From assembly GCA_022867105.1 (NCBI GenBank), contig JALHVH010000065.1, positions 1-16,381 of the forward strand: a DNA stretch of 16,381 nucleotides, given 5' to 3'. Of the stretch, positions 1 to 6,412 are shown piece after piece. The stretch's first letter is position 1. Every line of letters begins with the position of its first letter. The position numbers were made by a program, and so were the translations under genes. This DNA is from Candidatus Aminicenantota bacterium (GTDB taxonomy: Bacteria; Acidobacteriota; Aminicenantia; Aminicenantales; Saccharicenantaceae). The notes under the pieces were generated by a model. The model worked only from the letters and a program-made list of their open reading frames with translations, was not told the origin of the DNA and ran no database searches.

Positions 1-197
1 ACCGCGAAGTCGTTGGCCCCGTAGAAGGACATCTTCGTGTAGACGTAATTGTTGAGGCCCTGGATGACGGAGACGACGGCGATGATGGTCAGCACTCCGA
101 TGATGATGCCCAGGAGCGTCAGGAAGGTCCTGAGCTTATTGGCCCGGAGAGAGATCATAGCCATCGAGAAGGATTCCTTGAGCTGCAGCTTGGCCAT
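1..197 (-). CDS. MacB-type ABC transporter permease, N-terminal fragment
   Basis: Only the first 65 codons lie in the window; the rest continues off the left edge. The start is the ATG at 197-195, with an AGGA ribosome-binding match (212-209) 11 bases before it. The protein opens with a short cytoplasmic stretch (SLRANKLRTFLTLLG, about residues 16-30), then a hydrophobic helix rich in Ile, Val and Gly (about 24-46). This is the typical start of the MacB periplasmic-core permease family, which couples to an ABC ATPase to move peptides, lipoproteins or drugs across the envelope. The usual Leu-Gly-Ser/Asn segment after helix 1 reads here as FYGAND. It is divergent from the outer-membrane protein gene at 357. 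The substrate cannot be told, and the partner ATPase is not visible. Confidence 0.8.
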   Translation of the reverse strand, partial: MAKLQLKESFSMAMISLRANKLRTFLTLLGIIIGVLTIIAVVSVIQGLNNYVYTKMSFYGANDFA

Positions 198-212
198 CGT
201 TTTCAGTGTCCT

Positions 213-218
213 ATTCTA
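213..218 (-). promoter_or_regulatory. possible -10 box of the MacB-type permease gene
   Basis: Read on the minus strand this is TAGAAT, five of six matches to TATAAT, ending 15 bases before the ATG at 197. No good -35 box lies 16-18 bases upstream. The predicted start of transcription (near 206) would fall after the AGGA ribosome-binding match, so either the leader is very short or this is not the real promoter. Confidence 0.25.
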
Positions 219-297
219 CACCAGATCATACGGCGAAGCGAAAAAAAGGTTCCCGCCAATCCCCTGGATTTCCCCGGATTGTAAGGTGGGGCGCGGC

Positions 298-326
298 TTG
301 ACTTTGCCCGGGGAAACCGCCACAAT
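298..326 (+). promoter_or_regulatory. predicted sigma-70 type promoter of the outer-membrane protein gene
   Basis: TTGACT at 298-303 (five of six consensus matches) is followed after exactly 17 bases by CACAAT at 321-326 (four of six). This would start transcription near 333 and give a leader of about 24 bases carrying the AGGAGA ribosome-binding site at 345-350. The downstream leader is A-rich, in contrast to the GC-rich surroundings. Confidence 0.5.
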
Positions 327-356
327 AATAAAAAAAAGCAGAACAGGAGATAAAAA

Positions 357-917
357 ATGAAAAAAATGACAACGGGTCTCGTGATGGTCCTCTTGGCCTT
401 TTGCCTCGTCCCCAAGGCCGAGGCCGGGCTTATTTACCTCGGGCTCCAGGGCGGTATCTCAAATCAAAAAGCCAGCTTCTCGGACATTAAGTTCAACACC
501 GATACGTCCTTTCTTTACGGGGCCAAGGCCGGAGTAAAGTTCATGATGTTCGCCGTGGAGTTGAACTATTTTCAGGCGGCCCACAACCTCGATCCCGAAG
601 ACATCTCCGTGCCGACGTGGCAGGACCGGAAGGTGGATTACAGCTACCTGGGCGCGAACTTGCGCTGGATCTTCCCCATCCTCGTCGTCCAGCCCTATCT
701 CACCGCCGGCTACGGATTTTACACGATCGACATCCACGACATCGGTAAGGACCATAACGGCGGTTTCAACCTCGGGGCGGGCGTCGAACTCATGCTGGGG
801 AAAATGTTCTCCCTTTCCGCCGAGGGCAAGTATCATCACGTGAACCTGGACATCGACGCCAAGAGCTTCAAGGTCGGCGACTTTTCCCTGACCGGCGGCT
901 TCAACATCTACTTCTAA
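357..917 (+). CDS. small outer-membrane beta-barrel protein
   Basis: A 186-residue predicted secreted protein. Residues 1-23 form a signal peptide with a basic start, a hydrophobic core and an Ala-Glu-Ala end, giving likely cleavage before Gly24. The mature part alternates polar and hydrophobic residues with many Gly and aromatic positions (for example YLGANLRWIFP and LTAGYGFYTIDIHD), as in eight-stranded OmpA/OmpX/opacity-type barrels. It ends in FNIYF, and a terminal Phe is the usual signal for BamA-mediated insertion. The start ATG has AGGAGA at 345-350. rluB follows after 16 bases and may share the transcript. No specific function can be assigned; adhesion, a structural role or a small pore are all possible. 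I am confident of the barrel type but not of the role. Confidence 0.75.
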   Translation: MKKMTTGLVMVLLAFCLVPKAEAGLIYLGLQGGISNQKASFSDIKFNTDTSFLYGAKAGVKFMMFAVELNYFQAAHNLDPEDISVPTWQDRKVDYSYLGANLRWIFPILVVQPYLTAGYGFYTIDIHDIGKDHNGGFNLGAGVELMLGKMFSLSAEGKYHHVNLDIDAKSFKVGDFSLTGGFNIYF

Positions 918-933
918 AAGAAGGGGCCGCGTC

Positions 934-1659
934 GTGCTCGTCCGTTTGAACAAGTTCCTTTCCCAGGCCGGCGCGGCTTCCCGCAGGGAGGCTGACCAGA
1001 TGATCCAGGAAGGACGGGTCAAGGTCAACGGCCGAGTCGTCCAGGAGCTCGGGGAAAAGATCGAGGACGCCGGGGACATGGTCGAGCTCGACGGCCGGCG
1101 GGTGAAGAAAGAGGAACGGATGGCCTACGTCCTCCTCCACAAGCCTGTTGGGACCGTCGTCTCTCTTAAGGATCCATTCGGCCGGACCACGGTCCGGGAC
1201 CTGCTTACCAGCCTCAAGGTCCGTGTCTTTCCCGTGGGGCGTCTGGATGCCGACAGCAGCGGGGCCCTCCTCCTCACGAACGACGGCGAACTGGCCTTCC
1301 GGCTGGCCCATCCGAGGTTCGAGGTCCAGAAGATCTATTTGGTCAAAGTGGACGGCGTCCCCGATGACACAGCCCTGGACAAACTCCGGAAAGGGATCTT
1401 TCTCGAAGGCCGGAAGACGGCTTCGGCCAAAGCCTCGATCGTCACGAGATCGCCCAAACACGCGCTGGTCAGACTCGAGATCCACGAAGGCCGGAAGCGC
1501 GAGGTCAGGAAGATGTTCGAAGCCGTGGGTTATCGGGTGTCGGCCCTGAGGCGGACCCATTTTGCCGGATTGACCCTCGAAGGTCTCAAGCCGGGGCACT
1601 GGCGGATGCTGGATGCCGCTGAGGTCCGGAAGCTCCGGAAGCGCGCCGGTCTGGCCTAG
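934..1659 (+). CDS. rluB: 23S/16S rRNA pseudouridine synthase, RsuA/RluB family
   Basis: Cytoplasmic enzyme of 241 residues that isomerises a uridine of ribosomal RNA to pseudouridine. Residues 2-60 form an S4 RNA-binding domain (LNKFLSQAGAASRREAD, then the VKVNGRVV stretch). The catalytic domain carries the family signature GRLDADSSGALLLTNDG at 102-118, with Asp105 as the expected nucleophile, and later the GRKREVRKM stretch. The start is a GTG at 934, with AAGGGG at 921-926 in front. The next Met lies far inside the S4 domain, so GTG is the only sensible start. Length and the S4 domain fit RluB or RsuA. Which of these, or RluE/RluF, cannot be settled by eye, though RluB is the commonest choice in such genomes. 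The gene ends 2 bases from the convergent protease gene. Confidence 0.85.
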   Translation: MLVRLNKFLSQAGAASRREADQMIQEGRVKVNGRVVQELGEKIEDAGDMVELDGRRVKKEERMAYVLLHKPVGTVVSLKDPFGRTTVRDLLTSLKVRVFPVGRLDADSSGALLLTNDGELAFRLAHPRFEVQKIYLVKVDGVPDDTALDKLRKGIFLEGRKTASAKASIVTRSPKHALVRLEIHEGRKREVRKMFEAVGYRVSALRRTHFAGLTLEGLKPGHWRMLDAAEVRKLRKRAGLA

Positions 1660-1661
1660 GG

Positions 1662-4091
1662 TCAGGTTTCCTTTTCGGCCGCCGCCTGGAATTTCCTCCA
1701 ACCTTGGACCAGGCGCTGGAGCTCCTTGTCCACAAGGTCGTTCAGTGTTCCTTCCTCGAACGCCCTGTCCTCCTTCCTCCGGCCGGCCTCGACTCCGGTC
1801 AGGACCTCGATCCCCTCATCGATCGTGGCGACCGGATGGACGTGGAATTTTCCCTGGGCCACGGCCTCGACCACGTCCCGGCGGAGCATGAGGTCCTGGA
1901 CGTTCCGGTGGGGAATGATGACGCCCTGGCTCCCAGTCAGGCCTTTGGCCCTACAGACGTCAAAGAACCCCTCGATCTTCTCGTTGACTCCGCCGATGGG
2001 CTGGATCTCGCCTTTCTGGTTGAGCGAACCGGTCACGGCGACGTCCTGCCTCAGGGGGACCTGGGAGAGGCTGGACAGGATGGCGTAGACCTCCGTGGAG
2101 GAAGCGCTGTCGCCGTCCACTCCCGAGTAGGACTGCTCGAAGGCCACGGAAGCGGACAGAGCGAACGGCTTGTCCTGGGCGTACTTCCCGCGGAGGTAGC
2201 CGCCCAGGATGAGAACGCCCTTGTTATGGGTGTTCCCGCTCATGTCCGCTTCCCGTTCGATGTTGATGACGCCGGCCCGCCCCATCGCCGTCCGGGCCGT
2301 GATCCGGCTGGGCTTGCCGAACATGAATTGGCCCATGTCGTAAACGGCCAGGCCGTTGACCTGGCCGACGACCCGACCGTCGGTATCGATCATGATGGTC
2401 CCTTCATGGATCATCTCTTGGATCTTGTTCTCGATTAGGCTGACCCGTTCGAAGCGCTCGAGAACGGCCTTCTCGACGGCCTCCCGGCCAGCGTACTTCC
2501 GGCCGTCCTTCCCGGCCCAATAACTCGATTCCCGGACGACGTCGGCGATGATGTGGAACCGGGTCGAGATCTTCTTCTGGCGGCCGGCGATGCGCGTCCC
2601 GTACTCGATGACCGCGGCGATCCCGTCCCTGTCGAACGGAAGCAGCCGGTCGTCGTCGCAGATCTTCTTGATGAACCGGGAGTATTCTCCCGCGGTGTTT
2701 CCGGTCTTGGTCATCTCCGAATCGAACTCCGCCTTGATCTTGAAGACCTTCTTGAAGTCCTCGTCCGCGGAATAGAGGATGTTGTAGACGTATGCGTCAC
2801 CGATCATGACGACCTTCACATCGCAGGGAACGGGTTCGGGCTTGAGGCGCGAGGTGGAGAAGAGGAACATGGCCGCATAGTTCTGGATCTCGAAGACCTG
2901 GTTCCGTAGGGTCCGTTTCAGGGTCGCCCAGACGCCTGGCTCGACGACGGCGTCCAGGGCGTTGATGACCAGGAACCCGCCGTTGGCCTTGAGGAACGAG
3001 CCCGCCTTGATCTTCATGAAATCGGTTTGACCGGTCCCGAAGGGCCGGGAATAGGAAAATTCGATCGAACCGAAAAGGTTCATGTAGGTGGGGTTGGTTT
3101 CCATGATGACCGGGGCGCCCTTCAGGTCGGAGTTGTCCACGAGGAGGTTCACTCCGTATTCGAGGAAGGCGTCCGGGTTCTCAACTTCCTTGTCGTCCTT
3201 TTTCTGGCCCTTGAAGAGGTCGATGTTCTTGACGAGGTTCTCCTCGACCTGGCCGAGGTAGTCGTCGACCTTCGGGTTGGAGAACCCGGCCCGGACCTCC
3301 GAAACGCCCCCCTTGATGATGGGCGTGATGGACTCCGCGTCCCAGTTCTTGAGCAGGTTCCGGGTCTCTTCGTCCATCTCTTTCAACGATTCGAAAACCG
3401 CTTCGAGCTTGTTGGTCAGCTTCTCATAACGGGTCTTGAGCTCTTCCACTTGGGCCTTGGGGAGTTTCTTCTCCTTGACCAGCGCATCCAGCTTCGGAAA
3501 GGGGGTGGGGGCCCCCTCGATGACCGGGATGAGGTCCGGCCGGGTGAAGAGCCCCATCTGGACCTGGATCATGGAGAAGCCCTGCTCGGATGCTTCTTCC
3601 TCAAAGGCCTGGAGCGTTTCCTTCTGTTTTTTTTGCTGCTTCTCGACGATCTGATCGCGCTGCTCCGCGTAGTATTTGCTCTTCAGGAGCCCAGGGACGT
3701 TGACCTTGAGCATCGCGATGAGCCTTCCCATGGCCTCCGCAAAGAGCCTGCCCCGGCCGGCTGGGAGCCCAATGAGGATCGGCTCGTCGGAATGCTTGAA
3801 GTTGTTGACGTAGAGGATGTCGTCGGGTGTCCGCTCTCCTTTTTTCAGTCTTTCCAGGAGCTGTTTGATCGTCGTCGTCCGGCCCGTCCCCACCATGCCC
3901 GTGATGAAGATATTGTAGCCGAGGCTCTTTATGTCCAGTCCCGTCTGGATGGCCTTGAGTGCCCGTTCCTGGCCGATGATCTCGTCGCAGTACGGGCAAT
4001 CGTCGGTCGTCACGAACGGAACGAGCTCGTCCGTGCAGGTCCAGCGCAGTTCGGCCGGGGAAAGCTCTTTGAAACCCGTCTTGGTTTTCAT
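1662..4091 (-). CDS. Lon-like protease with degenerate AAA+ module (AAA_32/LonC-like)
   Basis: An 809-residue protein with an intact Lon (S16) protease domain at its C-terminal end. The DGDSASS motif at 659-665 supplies the catalytic Ser662, and PIGGVNEK at 698-705 supplies Lys705. The N-terminal part follows the AAA_32 family pattern: QERALKAIQTGLDI at 41-54 and a P-loop-like GMVGTGRTT at 65-73, where Arg71 takes the place of the invariant Lys. The Walker B position reads GGFLVINALD at 371-380, with Asn-Ala where Asp-Glu is normal. A charged, coiled-coil-like insertion fills about 140-300. A CPYC pair stands at 32-35. The start ATG has GAGGAA six bases upstream. LonC-type proteases with lost Walker motifs are reported to work without ATP, and the same is possible here. 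The likely role is cytoplasmic protein turnover. It is not the housekeeping LonA, as it lacks that family's N-terminal domain. Confidence 0.85.
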   Translation of the reverse strand: MKTKTGFKELSPAELRWTCTDELVPFVTTDDCPYCDEIIGQERALKAIQTGLDIKSLGYNIFITGMVGTGRTTTIKQLLERLKKGERTPDDILYVNNFKHSDEPILIGLPAGRGRLFAEAMGRLIAMLKVNVPGLLKSKYYAEQRDQIVEKQQKKQKETLQAFEEEASEQGFSMIQVQMGLFTRPDLIPVIEGAPTPFPKLDALVKEKKLPKAQVEELKTRYEKLTNKLEAVFESLKEMDEETRNLLKNWDAESITPIIKGGVSEVRAGFSNPKVDDYLGQVEENLVKNIDLFKGQKKDDKEVENPDAFLEYGVNLLVDNSDLKGAPVIMETNPTYMNLFGSIEFSYSRPFGTGQTDFMKIKAGSFLKANGGFLVINALDAVVEPGVWATLKRTLRNQVFEIQNYAAMFLFSTSRLKPEPVPCDVKVVMIGDAYVYNILYSADEDFKKVFKIKAEFDSEMTKTGNTAGEYSRFIKKICDDDRLLPFDRDGIAAVIEYGTRIAGRQKKISTRFHIIADVVRESSYWAGKDGRKYAGREAVEKAVLERFERVSLIENKIQEMIHEGTIMIDTDGRVVGQVNGLAVYDMGQFMFGKPSRITARTAMGRAGVINIEREADMSGNTHNKGVLILGGYLRGKYAQDKPFALSASVAFEQSYSGVDGDSASSTEVYAILSSLSQVPLRQDVAVTGSLNQKGEIQPIGGVNEKIEGFFDVCRAKGLTGSQGVIIPHRNVQDLMLRRDVVEAVAQGKFHVHPVATIDEGIEVLTGVEAGRRKEDRAFEEGTLNDLVDKELQRLVQGWRKFQAAAEKET

Positions 4092-4109
4092 GATCGGTTC
4101 CTCAAAACA

Positions 4110-4138
4110 CTATTAGCACAAAAGACGGGCCCCGACAA
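4110..4138 (-). promoter_or_regulatory. predicted promoter of the Lon-like protease gene
   Basis: On the minus strand TTGTCG (4138-4133, four of six matches to TTGACA) is followed after 17 bases by TAATAG (4115-4110). The start of transcription would be near 4103, at the GAGGAA ribosome-binding site, giving a leader of only about 12 bases. The spacing is ideal but the -10 match is moderate. Confidence 0.35.
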
Positions 4139-4147
4139 GCCGGCGAA

Positions 4148-4167
4148 ATTCCCCCCAACGGGGGAAT
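4148..4167. repeat. perfect palindrome in the divergent control region (candidate operator)
   Basis: ATTCCCCC, four bases CAAC, then GGGGGAAT: an inverted repeat with 8-base arms and no mismatch. It lies just upstream of the predicted -35 box of the protease gene (centre about 54 bases before its predicted start) and about 65 bases before the predicted start of the acyltransferase transcript. It lies outside both predicted mRNAs, so a protein-binding site is more likely than an RNA hairpin. No known regulator motif is recognised. Confidence 0.4.
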
Positions 4168-4183
4168 CCGCCCATGACGGATT
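4165..4183. repeat. second inverted repeat overlapping the palindrome, with T-tract
   Basis: AATCCG, seven bases, then CGGATT, followed by TTTC on the plus strand. It shares AAT (4165-4167) with the right arm of the larger palindrome, so the two could not form as hairpins at once. The short stem and T-run look like a weak intrinsic terminator, but there is no obvious upstream plus-strand transcript for it to stop. Its role is uncertain. Confidence 0.2.
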
Positions 4184-4187
4184 TTTC

Positions 4188-4216
4188 GTGCAATCGCGGG
4201 ACCGATTTGATAAAAT
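4188..4216 (+). promoter_or_regulatory. predicted extended -10 promoter of the acyltransferase gene
   Basis: TGA followed by TAAAAT (4208-4216) forms an extended -10 element with five of six matches. The region 17 bases upstream (GTGCAA, 4188-4193) is a poor -35 box, which an extended -10 can tolerate. The predicted start near 4223 leaves a leader of about 19 bases that contains the strong ribosome-binding site. Confidence 0.4.
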
Positions 4217-4229
4217 GAGGTCCATATTC

Positions 4230-4238
4230 GGAGGAGGT
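4230..4238 (+). promoter_or_regulatory. ribosome-binding site that sets the acyltransferase start
   Basis: GGAGGAGGT lies three bases before the ATG at 4242, with its GGAGG core about seven bases away. The reading frame is open far upstream, through the antisense of the protease gene, and another ATG occurs at 4215. Only 4242 has a good ribosome-binding site, and only from there does the protein resemble its family. Confidence 0.75.
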
Positions 4239-4241
4239 CCT

Positions 4242-5390
4242 ATGGGCGACGTAACGATCAACAAGGTCATGACACGCCGGGATCGGATGAAGTTCATCAA
4301 GTTCCCCTGGAAGGTTTACGACGGGGACCCGAACTGGGTCCCGCCCCTCATCGCGGACATGAAGGAGAAACTGGACGGGGCGCGGAATCCTTTTTTTGAG
4401 CATGCCGAGATGGATCTCTTCCTGGCCCGGCGCGGCGGAAAGGTCACCGGTCGCATCGCCGCCATCCTCGACAGCCGCCACAACGAATTCCACGGGGAAA
4501 AGGCGGCCTTCTTCGGCCTCTATGAGAGCCTGGATGACCCGGCGACGGCCAAGGCCCTTCTGGATGCCGCCGCGGCTTGGGGGCGGGAGAGGCACATGGA
4601 GGTCCTCCGTGGTCCGATGAACCTCTCCATGAACGATGAATGCGCGTTCCTTCTCGAGGGATTCGATTCTCCCCCCGTGGTCATGATGACTTATAACCCC
4701 CGCTATTACCTGGACCTCATGAAGGCCTGCGGGATGACCAAGGCCAAGGACCTCTACGCCTTCAAGATGAGCCGCGATCACGGCGTAACGGAGAAGGTCA
4801 ATGCCATCGTCGAGAGGGCCCGCCGGGAAACGCCCGTGACCCTGAGGACGATCGACATGAAGGACCTGGAGGAGGAGGCGCGGAAGGTCGCGTTCATCTA
4901 CAACGGCGGGTGGGAAATGAACTGGGGCTTTGTCCCGTGGACGGACAACGAGATGAAGCACATGGCCCGGAGCCTCAAACGGCTGGCCGATCCCGAACTC
5001 ATCATCTTTGCCGAGGACCGGGGCAGGCCGGTCGGCTTCGCGTTCGGTCTGCCGAACTACAACGAGGTCCTCGGGACCATGAACGGACGGCTCTATCCCT
5101 TCGGCGTCTTCAAGCTGCTCCTCAACCGTTCGAAGATCAAGGGGATGCGGGCCATCGTCTTCGGCCTTCTCAAGGAATACAGGCATACAGGCCTGAGTTA
5201 TCTCCTTTACTCCGAGTTCGAGAAGAGGGCCAAGCGGAAAGGTTATGAATGGGGAGAGCTCTCCTGGCAGCTTGAGGACAACGAAGCCATCAACCGGTTC
5301 GCCGCTTCCATCGGAGCCGTGATCTACAAGAGGTACAGGATCTTTGAGAGGCCGGTAGGGCGGGTGGACATTCAGGGCGAAACCGGATAA
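4242..5390 (+). CDS. YghO-like GNAT-fold N-acyltransferase
   Basis: A 382-residue cytoplasmic protein resembling the poorly characterised YghO family, which has a GNAT-type fold. Family features seen are FPWKVYDGDPNWVPPL at 21-36, NPFFEHAEMDLFLARR at 49-64 followed by VTGRIAAI (68-75), and GPMNLSMNDE at 124-133. The C-terminal acetyl-CoA-binding-like segment EYRHTGLSYLLYSEFEKRA (312-330) leads into QLEDNEAINRF (343-353) and the YKRYRIFER end (362-370). No signal peptide or membrane helix is visible. The substrate is unknown. Members in other bacteria are listed as acyl-CoA N-acyltransferases, and some occur near lipid genes. The gene begins the plus-strand run and is followed by ribH after 38 bases. 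It is divergent from the protease gene and may share control with it. Confidence 0.75.
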   Translation: MGDVTINKVMTRRDRMKFIKFPWKVYDGDPNWVPPLIADMKEKLDGARNPFFEHAEMDLFLARRGGKVTGRIAAILDSRHNEFHGEKAAFFGLYESLDDPATAKALLDAAAAWGRERHMEVLRGPMNLSMNDECAFLLEGFDSPPVVMMTYNPRYYLDLMKACGMTKAKDLYAFKMSRDHGVTEKVNAIVERARRETPVTLRTIDMKDLEEEARKVAFIYNGGWEMNWGFVPWTDNEMKHMARSLKRLADPELIIFAEDRGRPVGFAFGLPNYNEVLGTMNGRLYPFGVFKLLLNRSKIKGMRAIVFGLLKEYRHTGLSYLLYSEFEKRAKRKGYEWGELSWQLEDNEAINRFAASIGAVIYKRYRIFERPVGRVDIQGETG

Positions 5391-5428
5391 GATAAGAAGC
5401 TGTTAAGAGGATTTCCGGAGGAAGAACC

Positions 5429-5899
5429 ATGAAAACCTATCAAGGAACGCTTCAGGCCAAGGGTTTGAAGATCGGGATCGTGGTGAGCCGGTTCAACCAG
5501 TTCATCTCGGAGCGGCTGCTCGAGGGGGCTCTGGACGCCCTCCACAAGCTCGGGGCCGCCGACGCGGACATTTCCATCTTCAAGGTTCCGGGATCCTTCG
5601 AGGTCCCTCTCGTCGTCAAGAAGGTCGCCAAGGCGGGGAAGGTGGACGGCATCCTCTGCCTGGGCGCCCTCATCCGCGGGGATACGCCCCACTTCGATTT
5701 CCTGGGCGCCGAAGTCACCAAGGGGCTGGCCCAGGTCGCCCTCGATGAAGGGCTGCCCGTGGCCTTCGGCATCCTGACCGTGGACACCATCGAGCAGGGT
5801 ATCGAGAGGGCCGGCGCCAAGGCCGGGAATAAGGGTTACGATACGGCGTTCTCCCTGGTCGAAACGCTGAACCTCCTTAAGGATTCTGGGCTACGCTGA
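5429..5899 (+). CDS. ribH: 6,7-dimethyl-8-ribityllumazine synthase
   Basis: Penultimate enzyme of riboflavin synthesis. It condenses 5-amino-6-ribitylaminouracil with 3,4-dihydroxy-2-butanone 4-phosphate to give 6,7-dimethyl-8-ribityllumazine, usually in a hollow icosahedral or pentameric assembly. The 156-residue length is typical. Substrate-site motifs are present: RFNQFI at 21-26 (Phe22 stacks on the pyrimidine), VPGSFEVP at 53-60, and GALIRGDTPHFD at 79-90 with the catalytic His88. Arg127, which binds phosphate, falls in ERAGAKAGNKG at 126-136. These positions coincide with those of the Bacillus subtilis enzyme as I recall it. The start has GGAGGAAG at 5417-5424. No other rib gene lies here; ribH next to nusB is a common arrangement in bacteria. 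Confidence 0.96.
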   Translation: MKTYQGTLQAKGLKIGIVVSRFNQFISERLLEGALDALHKLGAADADISIFKVPGSFEVPLVVKKVAKAGKVDGILCLGALIRGDTPHFDFLGAEVTKGLAQVALDEGLPVAFGILTVDTIEQGIERAGAKAGNKGYDTAFSLVETLNLLKDSGLR

Positions 5900-5920
5900 A
5901 GAGCGGCCGGGACTCTCTCC

Positions 5921-6412
5921 ATGGGAAAACGAAGGAAGGCTCGGGAGTGTGCCCTCCAGGTCCTGTTCCAGCTGGAGTTCAACTCGACCGATCCTGAAGC
6001 CCTCATCCGCCGGTACTGGGAATACCAGAAGGTCACCGAGGACGTCAGGGAATACGGCAACTGGATCATCGAGGGGATTCGAGCGCACACCCGGGAGGTG
6101 GACGCGGCCATTCAATCGGCCTCCGTGAACTGGCGCATCCCCCGGATGGCCGTCGTAGACAGGAACATCTTGAGGATCTCCGTCTTCGAGCTCCTCTTCG
6201 AGAAGACCCTCGTCCCGGCCATCGTGATCAATGAGGCCATCGAGATCGCAAAAAAATACAGCGGCGAGGAGGCTTCGCTGTTCATCAACGGCATCCTGGA
6301 CGCCGTCCGGAAGACGCTCGAGGCCGGGAACGATTCCTCCAAAGAAGGTGCCGATGGGAAGAAACGACGATTCTCAAAAACAGGGAAAAAGCCGGCTGGA
6401 ACCAGAAACTAA
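5921..6412 (+). CDS. nusB: transcription antitermination / rRNA processing factor NusB
   Basis: All-helical RNA-binding protein that, with NusE (S10), binds boxA of rRNA leader transcripts and keeps RNA polymerase elongating. The N-terminal RRKARECALQVLFQLEF (4-20) and the core VDRNILRISVFELLF (79-93), then VINEAIEIAKKYS (102-114) and FINGILDAV (121-129), are diagnostic. At 163 residues it is longer than most NusB proteins. The extra is a hydrophilic, strongly basic tail from about 135 on (KKRRFSKTGKKPAG near 147-160), largely encoded in the stretch that overlaps lysS. The start ATG follows ribH by 21 bases and has only a weak ribosome-binding match, so translation may be coupled to ribH. Confidence 0.95.
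   Translation: MGKRRKARECALQVLFQLEFNSTDPEALIRRYWEYQKVTEDVREYGNWIIEGIRAHTREVDAAIQSASVNWRIPRMAVVDRNILRISVFELLFEKTLVPAIVINEAIEIAKKYSGEEASLFINGILDAVRKTLEAGNDSSKEGADGKKRRFSKTGKKPAGTRN

Noticed and set aside
3027..4241. Long in-frame extension (about 405 codons) upstream of the acyltransferase start, which would make a 787-residue protein
   Set aside because: It is exactly antisense to the Lon-like protease gene, has the Leu/Asp/Glu/Val-rich, low-complexity composition of a GC-rich shadow frame, and ends at a strong ribosome-binding site and ATG where the real family begins.
4113..5186. 357-codon minus-strand frame opposite the acyltransferase gene
   Set aside because: Shadow of the conserved plus-strand gene; it also crosses the divergent promoter region, and the protein resembles nothing.
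6231..6353. Upstream extension of lysS by 41 codons
   Set aside because: The added residues are a Ser/Arg/Pro-rich shadow of nusB; the ATG at 6354 has a ribosome-binding match and gives a normal-length LysRS.
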